From positions 821,501-885,500 of the forward strand of contig NZ_CP046620.1 in assembly GCF_009931615.1 (NCBI RefSeq): 64,000 nt of DNA, given 5' to 3'. Shown in pieces: positions 1 to 7,974 of the stretch (position 1 is its first letter; each line of letters opens with the position of its first letter). Source of the stretch: Algicella marina (GTDB lineage Bacteria; Pseudomonadota; Alphaproteobacteria; Rhodobacterales; Rhodobacteraceae). Both the position numbers and the translations under genes were made by a program. A model generated the notes under the pieces. That model saw only the letters and a program-made list of their open reading frames with translations. It was not told the origin of the DNA and searched no databases.

Positions 1-109
1 GTGAGCGACTATCAGCTTTAATACTCGAGTTGGCCTGCGGTCGTGCATCGATGGCCGCCTTGTACAGGAATTGGATGCAAGTGCCTCTCACGTCCGTCCT
101 TTGCGATCT

Positions 110-640
110 TCAATCGACCCGCAAATCAGCCCCTGGCGGAGCCTTGATGCTCCATGTCAATCTCCGTCCGGATAGAAGCTGAGCATAAGCATTGGGACCG
201 ACCTTCGGCCCGGCCATGTTGTGGAAGGTGCGTCGCATATTGCGAAAGAGAGCGGCCTCGAGCCGCAAGACGTCTGTCGCAGTTCCGTGAGCCCAGAAAT
301 TCGACCGGATCAGGGCACCGTCGGGATGCTCACCATGGAGCTGGATGACGACGGCGGAAGAGACCTCCGGTGGTCGGAACGCATATTGCACGCCCTTGTA
401 ATTCTGGAACGCAGAGGCCTGAACCCTGGTGCCCGGCGGCACAAGGTAAAGACTGTGCTCGAAATGACCTGGGAACATGCGCAGAAGATGGGGTATTTCG
501 CGCGACCGATCATAGAAAAGAACGTCCGGCGAATTGCAGTCCGGATGAACGGCGTAGACGAAAGTCTCCTGCGCTTCGACCAGATCCATCAGGCTATGGA
601 AATCGTCGGGGGTCGCATAGAAGTAGGTGCATTTGCGCAT
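110..640 (-). CDS. Hypothetical protein, partner of a SUKH gene
   Basis: Encodes 176 aa with no signal peptide or membrane segment; I do not recognise a family. The composition is that of a normal soluble protein, with many aromatic residues and a hydrophobic centre. Its ATG lies one base after the stop codon of the upstream SUKH gene, so the two are almost certainly co-transcribed. SUKH proteins are commonly immunity proteins of polymorphic toxin systems, so this may be a second immunity protein or an accessory factor. That role is inferred from context only. No toxin gene is visible in the window. Confidence 0.6.
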   Translation of the reverse strand: MRKCTYFYATPDDFHSLMDLVEAQETFVYAVHPDCNSPDVLFYDRSREIPHLLRMFPGHFEHSLYLVPPGTRVQASAFQNYKGVQYAFRPPEVSSAVVIQLHGEHPDGALIRSNFWAHGTATDVLRLEAALFRNMRRTFHNMAGPKVGPNAYAQLLSGRRLTWSIKAPPGADLRVD

Positions 641-641
641 G

Positions 642-1082
642 TCAGCCTGTCTTCAATTCAGCTATGAACGCATCGAAATTGGGCGCGATGACGTGCAATC
701 CCACGTCAAGCGGAACTTCATGATCGCGGAACAAGATTTTCCCGTGGTTAGGTCCCTTCAATGCGATGACGATCTGGTTGCCGCCATCATCTCTTCCGAT
801 GCTCAGATACCACGGACGCAGTTCCTGGCCAAAGTGCGCGTTGTAATGCCAAAGGTCATCGTAGCTGTGTTGGGCATTCACGGCATAGAGCGCGTGCAGG
901 GTGGTGCCCGTCTCGCGTCCGTTCTCCATGAACTGGATGAGCCGGTTTTCGGGCGTTTGCCCGTTCCGCGTGGCAAGCCAGTCACGATAGGCAGGGGGAA
1001 GCCGCGCTTCGAACACGCGTTCCAGTAGGTCCAGCGTATCGGGGGAGAGGGAAGGCGGCGTGGGCTTGTGATCAGTGCTCAT
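642..1082 (-). CDS. SMI1/KNR4 (SUKH) family protein
   Basis: Encodes 146 aa. The frame is open further upstream, but the extension is cysteine/arginine-rich and looks non-coding, so I chose the ATG at 1082 (MSTDHKP). The SUKH hallmarks are visible: an N-terminal helix followed by 'LPPAYRDWLATRNG', then a central 'YLSIGRDDGGNQIVI' strand-turn region. The family binds and neutralises toxins in contact-dependent or secreted polymorphic toxin systems, although some members have other roles. It is the first gene of a two-gene unit with the 176-aa protein downstream. No cognate toxin is adjacent, so it may be an orphan immunity gene. Confidence 0.75.
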   Translation of the reverse strand: MSTDHKPTPPSLSPDTLDLLERVFEARLPPAYRDWLATRNGQTPENRLIQFMENGRETGTTLHALYAVNAQHSYDDLWHYNAHFGQELRPWYLSIGRDDGGNQIVIALKGPNHGKILFRDHEVPLDVGLHVIAPNFDAFIAELKTG

Positions 1083-1394
1083 TTCAGGGTCTCTCGCGCG
1101 CCGGTTGGAACGTAGTCCGCTGCTGCGCCACGGTCCGTGAAACCCGGTTTGCAAGGATCGCTTTGCCAATCGCCAGCCGTCATCCTTCGCGCCGTTCATG
1201 CGCTGACATTTCTTGTCAATCCACACCGCGTCAAGTCTCGAAAGCGTTGTTCTGCAGTGCCGTATCGTGCATATGGAACTTTTTTCACGGCAGAGTGTGC
1301 AGCCGTCGCCATCGGTGCGCCAAGAAACGTGAACAATCTTCATGGACGCGGATACAGGCGGCATGGATACTTGTGTCGCGCAACAGCTGAAGGA
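1083..1394. other. Gene-free stretch between SUKH pair and lysR
   Basis: About 310 bases with only short overlapping open frames whose composition is unlike protein. It should contain the promoter of the minus-strand SUKH pair and the 3' end of the lysR transcript. I see no clear hairpin terminator or RNA gene. Confidence 0.5.
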
Positions 1395-2303
1395 TCAGCG
1401 CCTGCGCCGCGCCTTTTCCGCATGGCGCAGCATTTCGGTAAAGGCGCTCACCTTTGCTGCGCGGAATTTCGACGCAGGAAGCACCGCGAAGATCCCCCCT
1501 TCGGGCAAGTGCCATTCGGGTAAGATCCGGGTCAGCAAGCCCGAGGCGACATGTTCCTGCACCAGATAATCGGGCAAGATCGCCAAACCCGCGCCCTCCT
1601 TTACGGCGGCCATGATCGCGGGCGCACTGTCGATTGAGAGATGGCTTTGCAACTTCGCGGTAACCGTGTCGCCGTCAGCGCCTTGAAACTGCCATTGCAG
1701 CGGGTCGGACAGCGCCTTGTTTGCGATGAAGGGGGCAGCAGCAAGATCGTCTGGATGTCGGATACGATCGAACTGACCCGAGTTGGCTCCCGCGCCGACT
1801 AGAACCTGTCTGAACCCACCCAGTTTGCGCGCCAAAAGCGTCGAATCGCGCAGCCACCCGATCCGAATAGCCAGATCAAGATCGCCTGCCATCAGATCGC
1901 TATGATCATCGCCAAGATACAGCTCGACCTGGCAATCAGGATATTGGCGCCGGAATGAAGCGACAAGCGGGGCGATTACCGCCGTGCCGTAATCATGCGG
2001 GGCGGTCATGCGCAATGTGCCCACGGGTTTCTCTGAAAGCTGCGACAGCTCACTAAAAGCCTCTTCCGCCTGATTGAGGATGGACGTGCAATGCGTGTAG
2101 AACAGTCGACCCGCCTCGGTGGTGCTGACCTTGCGCGTGTTGCGCACCAGAAGCGTTGCTTTCAGCTCCTGCTCCAGCTGGGTCACCTGACTGCTGACCA
2201 CGGCCTTGGTCACCCCAAGCCGGTCGGCGGCATTGGTGAACGACCCTGTTTCGACGACGGCGGCAAAATAGGCCAGCCGGTTCAGATTATGCGCTTTCGA
2301 CAT
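1395..2303 (-). CDS. LysR-family transcriptional regulator
   Basis: Encodes 302 aa. The start was set at the ATG at 2303 (MSKAHNLNRL), where the LysR homology begins; an upstream extension of 20 residues looks non-coding. Residues about 7-65 form the winged helix-turn-helix ('FAAVVETGSFTNAADRLGVT'), and the rest is the periplasmic-binding-protein-like effector domain ('GTLRMTAPHDYG', 'DLDLAIRIGWL'). It is divergent from the dsbA-like/MBL operon with 96 bases between the start codons, the classic arrangement in which a LysR protein controls its neighbour and itself. Inducer unknown. Confidence 0.9.
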   Translation of the reverse strand: MSKAHNLNRLAYFAAVVETGSFTNAADRLGVTKAVVSSQVTQLEQELKATLLVRNTRKVSTTEAGRLFYTHCTSILNQAEEAFSELSQLSEKPVGTLRMTAPHDYGTAVIAPLVASFRRQYPDCQVELYLGDDHSDLMAGDLDLAIRIGWLRDSTLLARKLGGFRQVLVGAGANSGQFDRIRHPDDLAAAPFIANKALSDPLQWQFQGADGDTVTAKLQSHLSIDSAPAIMAAVKEGAGLAILPDYLVQEHVASGLLTRILPEWHLPEGGIFAVLPASKFRAAKVSAFTEMLRHAEKARRRR

Positions 2304-2399
2304 GCGCCGACTGTTAATCTTTGGCATACATTTTGTCAAAATCGTTTGTCTTATCATCAGCAACGGATGCGCCTATCTCGGTGCCCAAGGAGACAGACC

Positions 2400-3041
2400 A
2401 TGACACAGACAGCGACATTGCATTACCTTTTCGACCCGCTTTGCGGCTGGTGTTACGGGGCGTCGGCAACCATCGGTGCACTGGCAGATCAGCCCGATAT
2501 CGACCTGCAGCCCCATGCCACCGGCCTCTTCGCCGGCAGCGGTGCGCGGCCGATGAAAAGCTTCGCGGCGCAGGCCTGGGTCAACGATCAGCGCATCGCC
2601 GCGCTCAGCGGCCAGAAGTTCACCGAAGCCTACCGTCAGAACGTGCTGGGCGCCGATGATGCCTCATTGGATTCTACCGTGGCCACGCTGGCCGTAACGG
2701 CCGTGGCTGACACCAACCCGGAGCGCGTTATCGACACACTGCGGGCCATTCAATCCGCGCGCTATGTCGCGGGCAAGGATGTGACCGCTGCGGCAGTCGT
2801 TGCGGACGTGCTGACCGATCTCGGCCTTGCGGATGCCGCGGCGCGTATCTTGAGCCCGGATACTGGGCTTGCAGACCTGGTGCGCCGACGCACGGCACAG
2901 GCCCGCAGCCTGATGACGACGTTCCAGCTCCAGGGCGTTCCTGCCCTCATTGCCGAAGCCGGGGGCACGCGCGGCGCGCTGGATGCAAGCACGCTCTATT
3001 CCGGCCCCGATGCTGTTCGCGCCGCGCTCAAGCTGCGCTGA
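2400..3041 (+). CDS. DsbA-family (FrnE-like) thioredoxin-fold protein
   Basis: Encodes 213 aa. It has a CGWC redox motif at residues 15-18 within 'FDPLCGWCYG' and a helical insertion typical of the DsbA/FrnE group. A cis-Pro loop ('QGVPALI') follows near the C-terminus. No signal peptide is seen, so it probably acts in the cytoplasm as an oxidoreductase or isomerase. The ATG at 2400 was chosen because AAGGAG lies 7 bases upstream; a longer open frame from 2091 overlaps lysR and is spurious. It is first in an operon with the MBL-fold gene 27 bases downstream, and its likely regulator is the divergent LysR gene. Confidence 0.88.
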   Translation: MTQTATLHYLFDPLCGWCYGASATIGALADQPDIDLQPHATGLFAGSGARPMKSFAAQAWVNDQRIAALSGQKFTEAYRQNVLGADDASLDSTVATLAVTAVADTNPERVIDTLRAIQSARYVAGKDVTAAAVVADVLTDLGLADAAARILSPDTGLADLVRRRTAQARSLMTTFQLQGVPALIAEAGGTRGALDASTLYSGPDAVRAALKLR

Positions 3042-3068
3042 TCCACCTACAACCAAAGGACAAAACCC

Positions 3069-3962
3069 ATGAACCGCAGAGACATCCTGAAACTGACCAC
3101 TGCAGCCGGGGCCGCTGCCATGATGGCACCCGGACTCTCTTTCGCCGATGCGAACGGGCTGACCTGGACCCATTTCCCTGCCGGCGAGAGCGGCTTTTTC
3201 CGCGCGCCGGTCCTGGTCCAGGGCGCTACCGAGGCTGTGCTGATCGACGGCGGGTTCACCTTGCCGGATGGTCGTGCATTGGCCAAAGAGATCGAGGCTA
3301 CGGGCAAGAGCCTGACCACGATCTACATCAGCCAGAGCGATCCCGATTTCTACTTCAGCCTGCGCCCGATCGTCGACGCCTTCCCCGAGGCCCGCATCAT
3401 TGCAGCCAGCGAAACCGTCGCAGCCATCAAGGCCAATGTGGCGAAAAAGGTCGAAACCTGGGGGCCGCAACTTGGCGAGAACGGCCCGGCGACGGTGGCA
3501 GACGTGGTCATGCCCGAAGCAGATGACACCAGGACGCTCACGGTAGACGGCCATTCAATCGAAATCGTTCCCGCCGATGGGCTGGCCAACCGCCGCTACC
3601 TGTGGATCGAGGATCTGCAGGCGGTGTTTGGCGGCGTGATGGTGTTCTCTGGCGTGCATGTCTGGACCGCGGACACGCCGACCAAGGAACAGCGCGCCGC
3701 ATGGATCGCCAATCTGGACGCTATTATTGCTCGCAGCCCGCAGGTTGTCGTGCCCGGCCACATGACGCTGGAAGCGCCGATGGGACTGGAAGCCGTGCAA
3801 TTCACCAAGAGCTATCTTCTGGCGGTCGAGGAAGAACTCGACAAGGCAGATGGTTCGGCAGATCTGATTGCCGCGATGACCGCCCGCTATCCCGATCTCG
3901 GCATGAGCGTAGCATTGAACGTCGGTGCCAAGGTTCTGACCGGCGAGATGACATGGGGTTGA
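3069..3962 (+). CDS. Exported MBL-fold protein with degenerate metal site
   Basis: Encodes 297 aa. The N-terminus has a twin-arginine-type signal ('NRRDILK' then a hydrophobic stretch to about residue 26). The metallo-beta-lactamase fold shows as 'VLIDGG' (residues about 57-62), the later 'VVVPGH' strand and a C-terminal helical part. The usual HxHxDH metal motif is replaced by SQSDPD at residues 88-93, so the first zinc site has lost most ligands; His in 'PGHM' remains. It may bind metal differently or be a non-classical hydrolase. It is the second gene of the LysR-linked operon and is followed by a strong hairpin terminator. Confidence 0.82.
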   Translation: MNRRDILKLTTAAGAAAMMAPGLSFADANGLTWTHFPAGESGFFRAPVLVQGATEAVLIDGGFTLPDGRALAKEIEATGKSLTTIYISQSDPDFYFSLRPIVDAFPEARIIAASETVAAIKANVAKKVETWGPQLGENGPATVADVVMPEADDTRTLTVDGHSIEIVPADGLANRRYLWIEDLQAVFGGVMVFSGVHVWTADTPTKEQRAAWIANLDAIIARSPQVVVPGHMTLEAPMGLEAVQFTKSYLLAVEEELDKADGSADLIAAMTARYPDLGMSVALNVGAKVLTGEMTWG

Positions 3963-4013
3963 TCCCCGTCTGACACGTTTCGTGACGTGTGCCACTCGCA
4001 CAATCAGACGAAA

Positions 4014-4043
4014 GAGAGCGGCCAACTCGTTTTGGCCGCTCTC
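4014..4043 (+). terminator. Hairpin terminator after the MBL gene
   Basis: A perfect 12-bp inverted repeat, 4014-4025 pairing with 4032-4043, with a 6-base loop, lies about 50 bases after the MBL stop. The downstream T-tract is weak, so efficiency is uncertain. Confidence 0.7.
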
Positions 4044-4278
4044 GCTTCGTTTCGGATAACGACAGATTGCAAACCTTCGAACCCAAGGCGACGGCGGAGA
4101 CGATGGTGCCCGCCATCTTTTGCGAGCGCTTTTGAGCCAGCGTTGTCGCGGCTCAGATCATCGTAACGAAGGTCGGGTTCGGGCCACGCGTCGTCACGGT
4201 GGCCCTGACGTTCAAACCTTAGCAGCCATCTGAGATGGTTGAGCTATTCCCTGATCTTTGGGCAGGATCTGGCATAGT
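4044..4278. other. Remnant DNA, no gene seen
   Basis: No frame here reads like a protein and no continuation of the integrase fragment was found. It is probably degraded DNA between the resident chromosome and the broken integrase. Confidence 0.4.
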
Positions 4279-4575
4279 CTAAGCTACTCGTTGCACCTGC
4301 CGACCGACAATTACCTTTGCGCTGTCTTCAACATACTTATCGATCGCGTCACCCAGAGTTACATCACGGCGACGCGTGTCTGCGGCCAGTAGGTGTTCGA
4401 GAATTGTTGGCTTCGAGAGGTCTTTTTCACGTTTTTCTATCCAAGCCCCCGCAGTAGAGCGTAACTCAAAGGTTCGGTTTTCGCGTAAGACGGTCTTTCC
4501 GCGCCGCCGAATGGCAATCTGGGCGAGCCAGGCCACTCAGCCATCTTTCTGCATGCGCTTGATGATACTACCCAT
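4279..4575 (-). pseudogene. Tyrosine integrase N-terminal remnant
   Basis: Reading from an ATG at 4575, the frame begins 'MGSIIKRMQKDG', meets an in-frame TGA at 4537-4539, then continues 'VAWLAQIAIRRRGKTVLREN' and 'AGAWIEKREKDL'. This matches the arm-binding N-terminus of phage/ICE tyrosine integrases. The core and catalytic domains (R...HxxR...Y) are missing; the frame stops at 4279. Orientation and distance (153 bases) to the left repeat at 4728 mimic the complete integrase, which starts 138 bases from the repeat in dusA. I infer a remnant of an older element inserted at the same site. Confidence 0.7.
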
Positions 4576-4727
4576 GGCGTTACAACATGAGGTTTCATCT
4601 ACAGCATATGTTGTAAACCATGACCGAAATGGGCGAAAATTAAAACAAAAGAGACGAGAACACGACTGCGCTGTAGGCGATAAATGGCTGATAAAGAAAA
4701 AAATATAACCTTCTCAAAGCATCGCAT

Positions 4728-4760
4728 TTATCGGTTGCCCCGATGGAGGATCGGACCGAC
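4728..4760 (+). other. Candidate attL of the dusA-inserted ICE
   Basis: Matches 42769-42801 (the 5' part of dusA) in direct orientation at 24 of 33 positions without gaps, including TTATC, TGCCCC and GGAC blocks. Translated in the dusA frame it reads 'APMEDRTD', against 'APMMDWTD' in dusA. It lies just outside the last conjugation gene, where the left end of the element is expected. The identity is lower than usual for a recently used att pair, so the exact crossover is uncertain. Confidence 0.5.
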
Positions 4761-4848
4761 TCCCTAGTAACCTGAGGCAGGTAGGGGGTGCCTATGTGCG
4801 ATCCATGTGCAATGCGATCCGCCAAGAGACTTACGATTTCACAGATAC

Positions 4849-5121
4849 TTAGCCCTGATCGGAATCCAGTGGCTTCGGTGGGTCTGGCTTCTTGCGGTTA
4901 GCCCTCGATCCCGCCTTGCGCGCTGCAGCGAACCCGCGGTCCGTGGCCATGAAGCGGTCGAGCATGGGGGCGACGAGGCGGGCGGGCTCAAGATCCTGTC
5001 CGGTCTGTTGGCCCAGGACAGCCGCGTAGTCGCAAAGGTCACGGTGCACATCAGCGGGAAGTTCGACGGTCAGCTTGACCGGCTTGTCGTCATGGATCGG
5101 GCCAAGCTTCAGTTTCGTCAT
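4849..5121 (-). CDS. DUF2274 protein, end of the trb operon
   Basis: Encodes 90 aa, ATG at 5121 overlapping the trbI stop (ATGA). It reads 'MTKLKLGPIHDDKPVKLTVE' followed by a helix-rich 'LPADVHRDLCDYAAVL', as in DUF2274 proteins that regularly close trb operons of alphaproteobacterial ICEs. The fold resembles a ribbon-helix-helix protein, so DNA binding or regulation of transfer is possible but unproven. The C-terminus is Lys/Pro-rich. It is the last gene before the left end of the element. Confidence 0.85.
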   Translation of the reverse strand: MTKLKLGPIHDDKPVKLTVELPADVHRDLCDYAAVLGQQTGQDLEPARLVAPMLDRFMATDRGFAAARKAGSRANRKKPDPPKPLDSDQG

Positions 5122-6317
5122 CGGACTTCTCCCAAGGGCTCGAGGATCAGGTCGCGGGTGACCATGACGCGGACGGGGAAGCCCGGGCGTATGGTCAGTG
5201 TCGGCGGGACGGCGAGCTGCTGGCGGACGATCTCGTCCCCGGTCCGTCCGATCGTGTCCTGCGCGGCCTCGCGGATGGCGCGGGCGACATCGTCTTCGGT
5301 TTCTGCGCCACTTTCCAGGCCGAGGTTCAGGATCGTGGCGAGGCCAGCAGCAAGGAAGACGCGACCCCAATGATAGTTGACCCGGTCCTGCAGGCCGGAC
5401 GCGCCTGTTCCGTCAGTGCCGGGCGCGCGCTCCAGCACAATGGAGCGACCATCCGGAAGGATGAGGCGGGTCCAGACCAGAAGCAGACGGCTTTGCCCGG
5501 ATGCGATGCGGCTGTCGTATTCTCCCAGAAGCCGAGCGCCTTGCGGGATCAGCAAGTACCGCCCTGAGGGGCTATCAAAGACATTCGACGTCACCTGTGC
5601 CGAGATCTGGCCGGGAAGGTCGGAGCGCAGGCCGGTGATCAGGGCGGCCGGGATCACCGTGCCGGCCTGCAGGATGTAGGGGCTGGGCGGCGGCACTATG
5701 CGTTGCGCACTGACGGTGTCCGTGTCTCCGGGACGGGTGAGGAACGCCTCCCGGCCGGAAATCGGATCGCTTGCCGTAGGGCTGCCCAATGTGGAGGGGA
5801 AGAGCGCGCCGGTCGCGGGGGAGGTCGGTGTGGCCTGTGTTCCGCTGCGCGGCACGGTTTGCGCCTCGGCGAAAAGGGCGCTCAGCCGGGCGGCGTCGAG
5901 TTCCTGGAGACGGCGTTGTTCCTCCGGATCGACTGTGGGGGCCAATGGACCGGAAAGGGGCGGTGCCGGGACCGGCTGGCCGCGATCTTGCGCCCCAAGG
6001 ATGGCGCGGCCCAACTCACCGGGCAAGGGTGGGCCGAGACGCGGGACATCGGCGTAATCCCGAGGAAGTGAGGACAGCCCTTCAGCCGCCTGAATGCGTT
6101 CGGTGGAAAAGAGCTCCGTCTGGTTGCCCTCCTGCCGGTTGTTCTGCAGGGCCACGATCAGGATTGCGCCAAGGCCAAGTCCGCCGATGGCGGTGGCAAG
6201 GGCAATGGCCCGGCGGGACAGGCGCATGACACGGGGCGGATCGGGCCTGAGACGGAGTTCATGGGCGATCTCTTCCTCGGTCCGTGGCGGCTCTTGCATA
6301 TCAGGGACTTGTCTCAT
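5118..6317 (-). CDS. trbI: TrbI/VirB10-type T4SS inner-to-outer membrane scaffold
   Basis: Encodes 399 aa. A short cytoplasmic N-terminus is followed by one membrane helix at about residues 38-55 ('AIALATAIGGLGLGAILIVA'). A Pro-rich periplasmic linker comes next, then the conserved VirB10 beta-barrel domain ('ILQAGTVIPAALITGLRSDL', 'IPQGARLLGEYDS'). The ATG at 6317 overlaps the trbG stop as ATGA. TrbI spans the envelope and senses ATPase activity in the mating-pair formation channel. A long open frame continuing upstream to 7121 is the shadow of trbG and was discarded. Confidence 0.93.
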   Translation of the reverse strand: MRQVPDMQEPPRTEEEIAHELRLRPDPPRVMRLSRRAIALATAIGGLGLGAILIVALQNNRQEGNQTELFSTERIQAAEGLSSLPRDYADVPRLGPPLPGELGRAILGAQDRGQPVPAPPLSGPLAPTVDPEEQRRLQELDAARLSALFAEAQTVPRSGTQATPTSPATGALFPSTLGSPTASDPISGREAFLTRPGDTDTVSAQRIVPPPSPYILQAGTVIPAALITGLRSDLPGQISAQVTSNVFDSPSGRYLLIPQGARLLGEYDSRIASGQSRLLLVWTRLILPDGRSIVLERAPGTDGTGASGLQDRVNYHWGRVFLAAGLATILNLGLESGAETEDDVARAIREAAQDTIGRTGDEIVRQQLAVPPTLTIRPGFPVRVMVTRDLILEPLGEVR

Positions 6318-7294
6318 CGCTCCACCTCTGGCTGGGGCGCACGCGGCGGGCGCTGATCGCCATCCGTACGCACGATCCGCACGACCTGCTGTCGTCTTTC
6401 GCCGAGACGCAGTTCTGCAGCCCCGAACAGCCGGTCCTCGATCAGGACGTTGCCGAGCACGCGGGTGTTCACGATCTGGCCGCGCCCATCCGCGCCGATC
6501 ACGAAGAGCGGAGGCATTTCGCCCTGGGCGATGCCGGGGGGGAACACGACATAGACACGGCGCCCGTCGTCGAAGACCGAGACCGGCCGCCAGGGCGGGG
6601 CATCGCCCTGCAAGCCGTAACGGTAGTGCCGTTCGGCCTCGTGCGGGATCGCCGGGCGGCGGATGGTCGGGGCGCGGGGCGTGGATCGCACCTCTGGATA
6701 GGCCCATGCGACGCTGGGCATCCAGGTCTCCTCGTCTGCGTGCAACTCGATTTGGTAGGTGCGCCGGTCGGTGTTTACGACGAGATTGGTGGAGATGTCG
6801 GGGCGGGTGGGCTTGACGAGGATATGGACGCGCTCGGTGCGGCCCGACCCGCTGGTTGTGTCGCCGATGATCCAGCGCGTGGTGTCGCCGGCCGCGATCG
6901 GGCCGGGGCCGGTCAGGCGTTCGCCGGGTTCGAGCGCGATATTCGTGATCTGCCCGGGTGCGGCATAGACCTGGTAGAGCGCGCCCTCGCTCCACGGAAA
7001 CACCTGCATCGCGTTGTAGTAGCCCTGCTGTCGGGGCTCGACCCGGGCGGCGGCATTGGCGGCGATGATGCGCGCTTCCGGCGTGTCCGCTTCCGGATCG
7101 CCACCGCGGGAGGGCGTCCATGGGGGCGGCGTGTGGACCGGGCGGGGCGGCCCGTCGGCCGGAGGTGGTGCCGGCGGTGGCGCAAGGGCCGGGACCTGGT
7201 CATCATAGGCGATCTCGGGCGGGCGTTGGCCCGTGCAGGCGGTGAGCGCGGTGGCCGCGAGGAGAAGGACGGGCATGGGGGGCAATCGGCTCAT
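6314..7294 (-). CDS. trbG: TrbG/VirB9 outer-membrane core lipoprotein
   Basis: Encodes 326 aa from the ATG at 7294, giving a lipoprotein signal with lipobox 'LTAC' at about residues 16-19. A Pro-rich linker follows, then the VirB9/TrbG domain ('TNIALEPGERLTGPGPIAAG', 'STNLVVNTDRRTYQIEL'). With TrbI it forms the outer-membrane ring of the conjugative type IV secretion apparatus. It overlaps trbF upstream and trbI downstream by 4 bases each, consistent with translational coupling. Confidence 0.93.
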   Translation of the reverse strand: MSRLPPMPVLLLAATALTACTGQRPPEIAYDDQVPALAPPPAPPPADGPPRPVHTPPPWTPSRGGDPEADTPEARIIAANAAARVEPRQQGYYNAMQVFPWSEGALYQVYAAPGQITNIALEPGERLTGPGPIAAGDTTRWIIGDTTSGSGRTERVHILVKPTRPDISTNLVVNTDRRTYQIELHADEETWMPSVAWAYPEVRSTPRAPTIRRPAIPHEAERHYRYGLQGDAPPWRPVSVFDDGRRVYVVFPPGIAQGEMPPLFVIGADGRGQIVNTRVLGNVLIEDRLFGAAELRLGERRQQVVRIVRTDGDQRPPRAPQPEVER

Positions 7295-7974
7295 TGGGCG
7301 CTCTCCTTCGACCAGTTGATGGCGTGGACATAGACGCCGAGCGGGTTGGCTCGCAGGCGCTCGGCATCGCGCGGCGGCTGAACCACGACGCTGAGGATGG
7401 CGGTCCATCGTTCGGTGGCAGCGAGTTGGCCGTTCTCAAAGCGGCGCTCGACCCAGGCGACGCGGAAGCTCGTGTCCGAGGCGCGGATGACGCTTGAGAC
7501 CTCGACTGAAACCTGCGTGTCGCCGACCATGGCGAAGGGATCGTTCACGCGGGCATAGTCGTTCAGCGCAATCGCTCCGCGATCCGTGGCGAAGTCATAG
7601 GCGCTGAGTCAGCTCTGGCGCAGCACGATAGGGTCTGCCGGGACCTGCCGGACATTCTCGACGAAACGGGCGAGATGCCAGGCGATCTGCGGGTCGGTCG
7701 GGCGATACTCGGCCAGCGCCGGGGCGACGGCTTGGGCTGCACCGAGGTTGTCCACCTCGACCACGTAGGGGACGACGCTGCTGCGCGTCGATTGCCAGGC
7801 GAGGGCCGCGCTGAGCCCGGCGGACAGAGCGAGGCAGCCGAGCGCCATGAGGCGCCAGTTGCGGGCCTGGACGCGGGCGGAGCCGATGCGCTCGTCCCAG
7901 ACCTGGGCTGCCTTCTGGTAGGGGGTGACGGGCTCGGGCGTGGTGCCGTATCGGACGCTGGGTCGTCGGAACAT
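7291..7974 (-). pseudogene. trbF: trbF (VirB8-type) with an in-frame TGA
   Basis: The full reading frame would give 227 aa. It has 'YQKAAQVWDERIGSARVQA', a membrane helix at about residues 41-60, and the VirB8-like periplasmic domain. Codon 122 (7609-7611) is TGA in the context 'VLRQS*LSAYDFATDRGAIA', where TrbF proteins have Trp (TGG); a single G-to-A change explains it. The frame stays open on both sides and continues to the normal end, overlapping trbG. TGA acts as a stop throughout the window, so the product is probably truncated. TrbF is essential for the mating apparatus in related systems. Confidence 0.88.

Noticed and set aside
4376-4708. Plus-strand open frame over the integrase remnant and left repeat
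   Set aside because: It reads as the complement of the integrase fragment and lacks any protein pattern.
5118-7121. One 667-codon frame covering trbI and part of trbG
   Set aside because: The first 268 codons are Arg-rich shadow of trbG; trbI proper begins at the ATG at 6317, which overlaps the trbG stop.
7609-7611. TGA in trbF as recoded tryptophan or selenocysteine
   Set aside because: TGA ends many genes in the window, Trp is expected at the position, and no SECIS-like structure or selenium gene set is present. A nonsense mutation is simpler.
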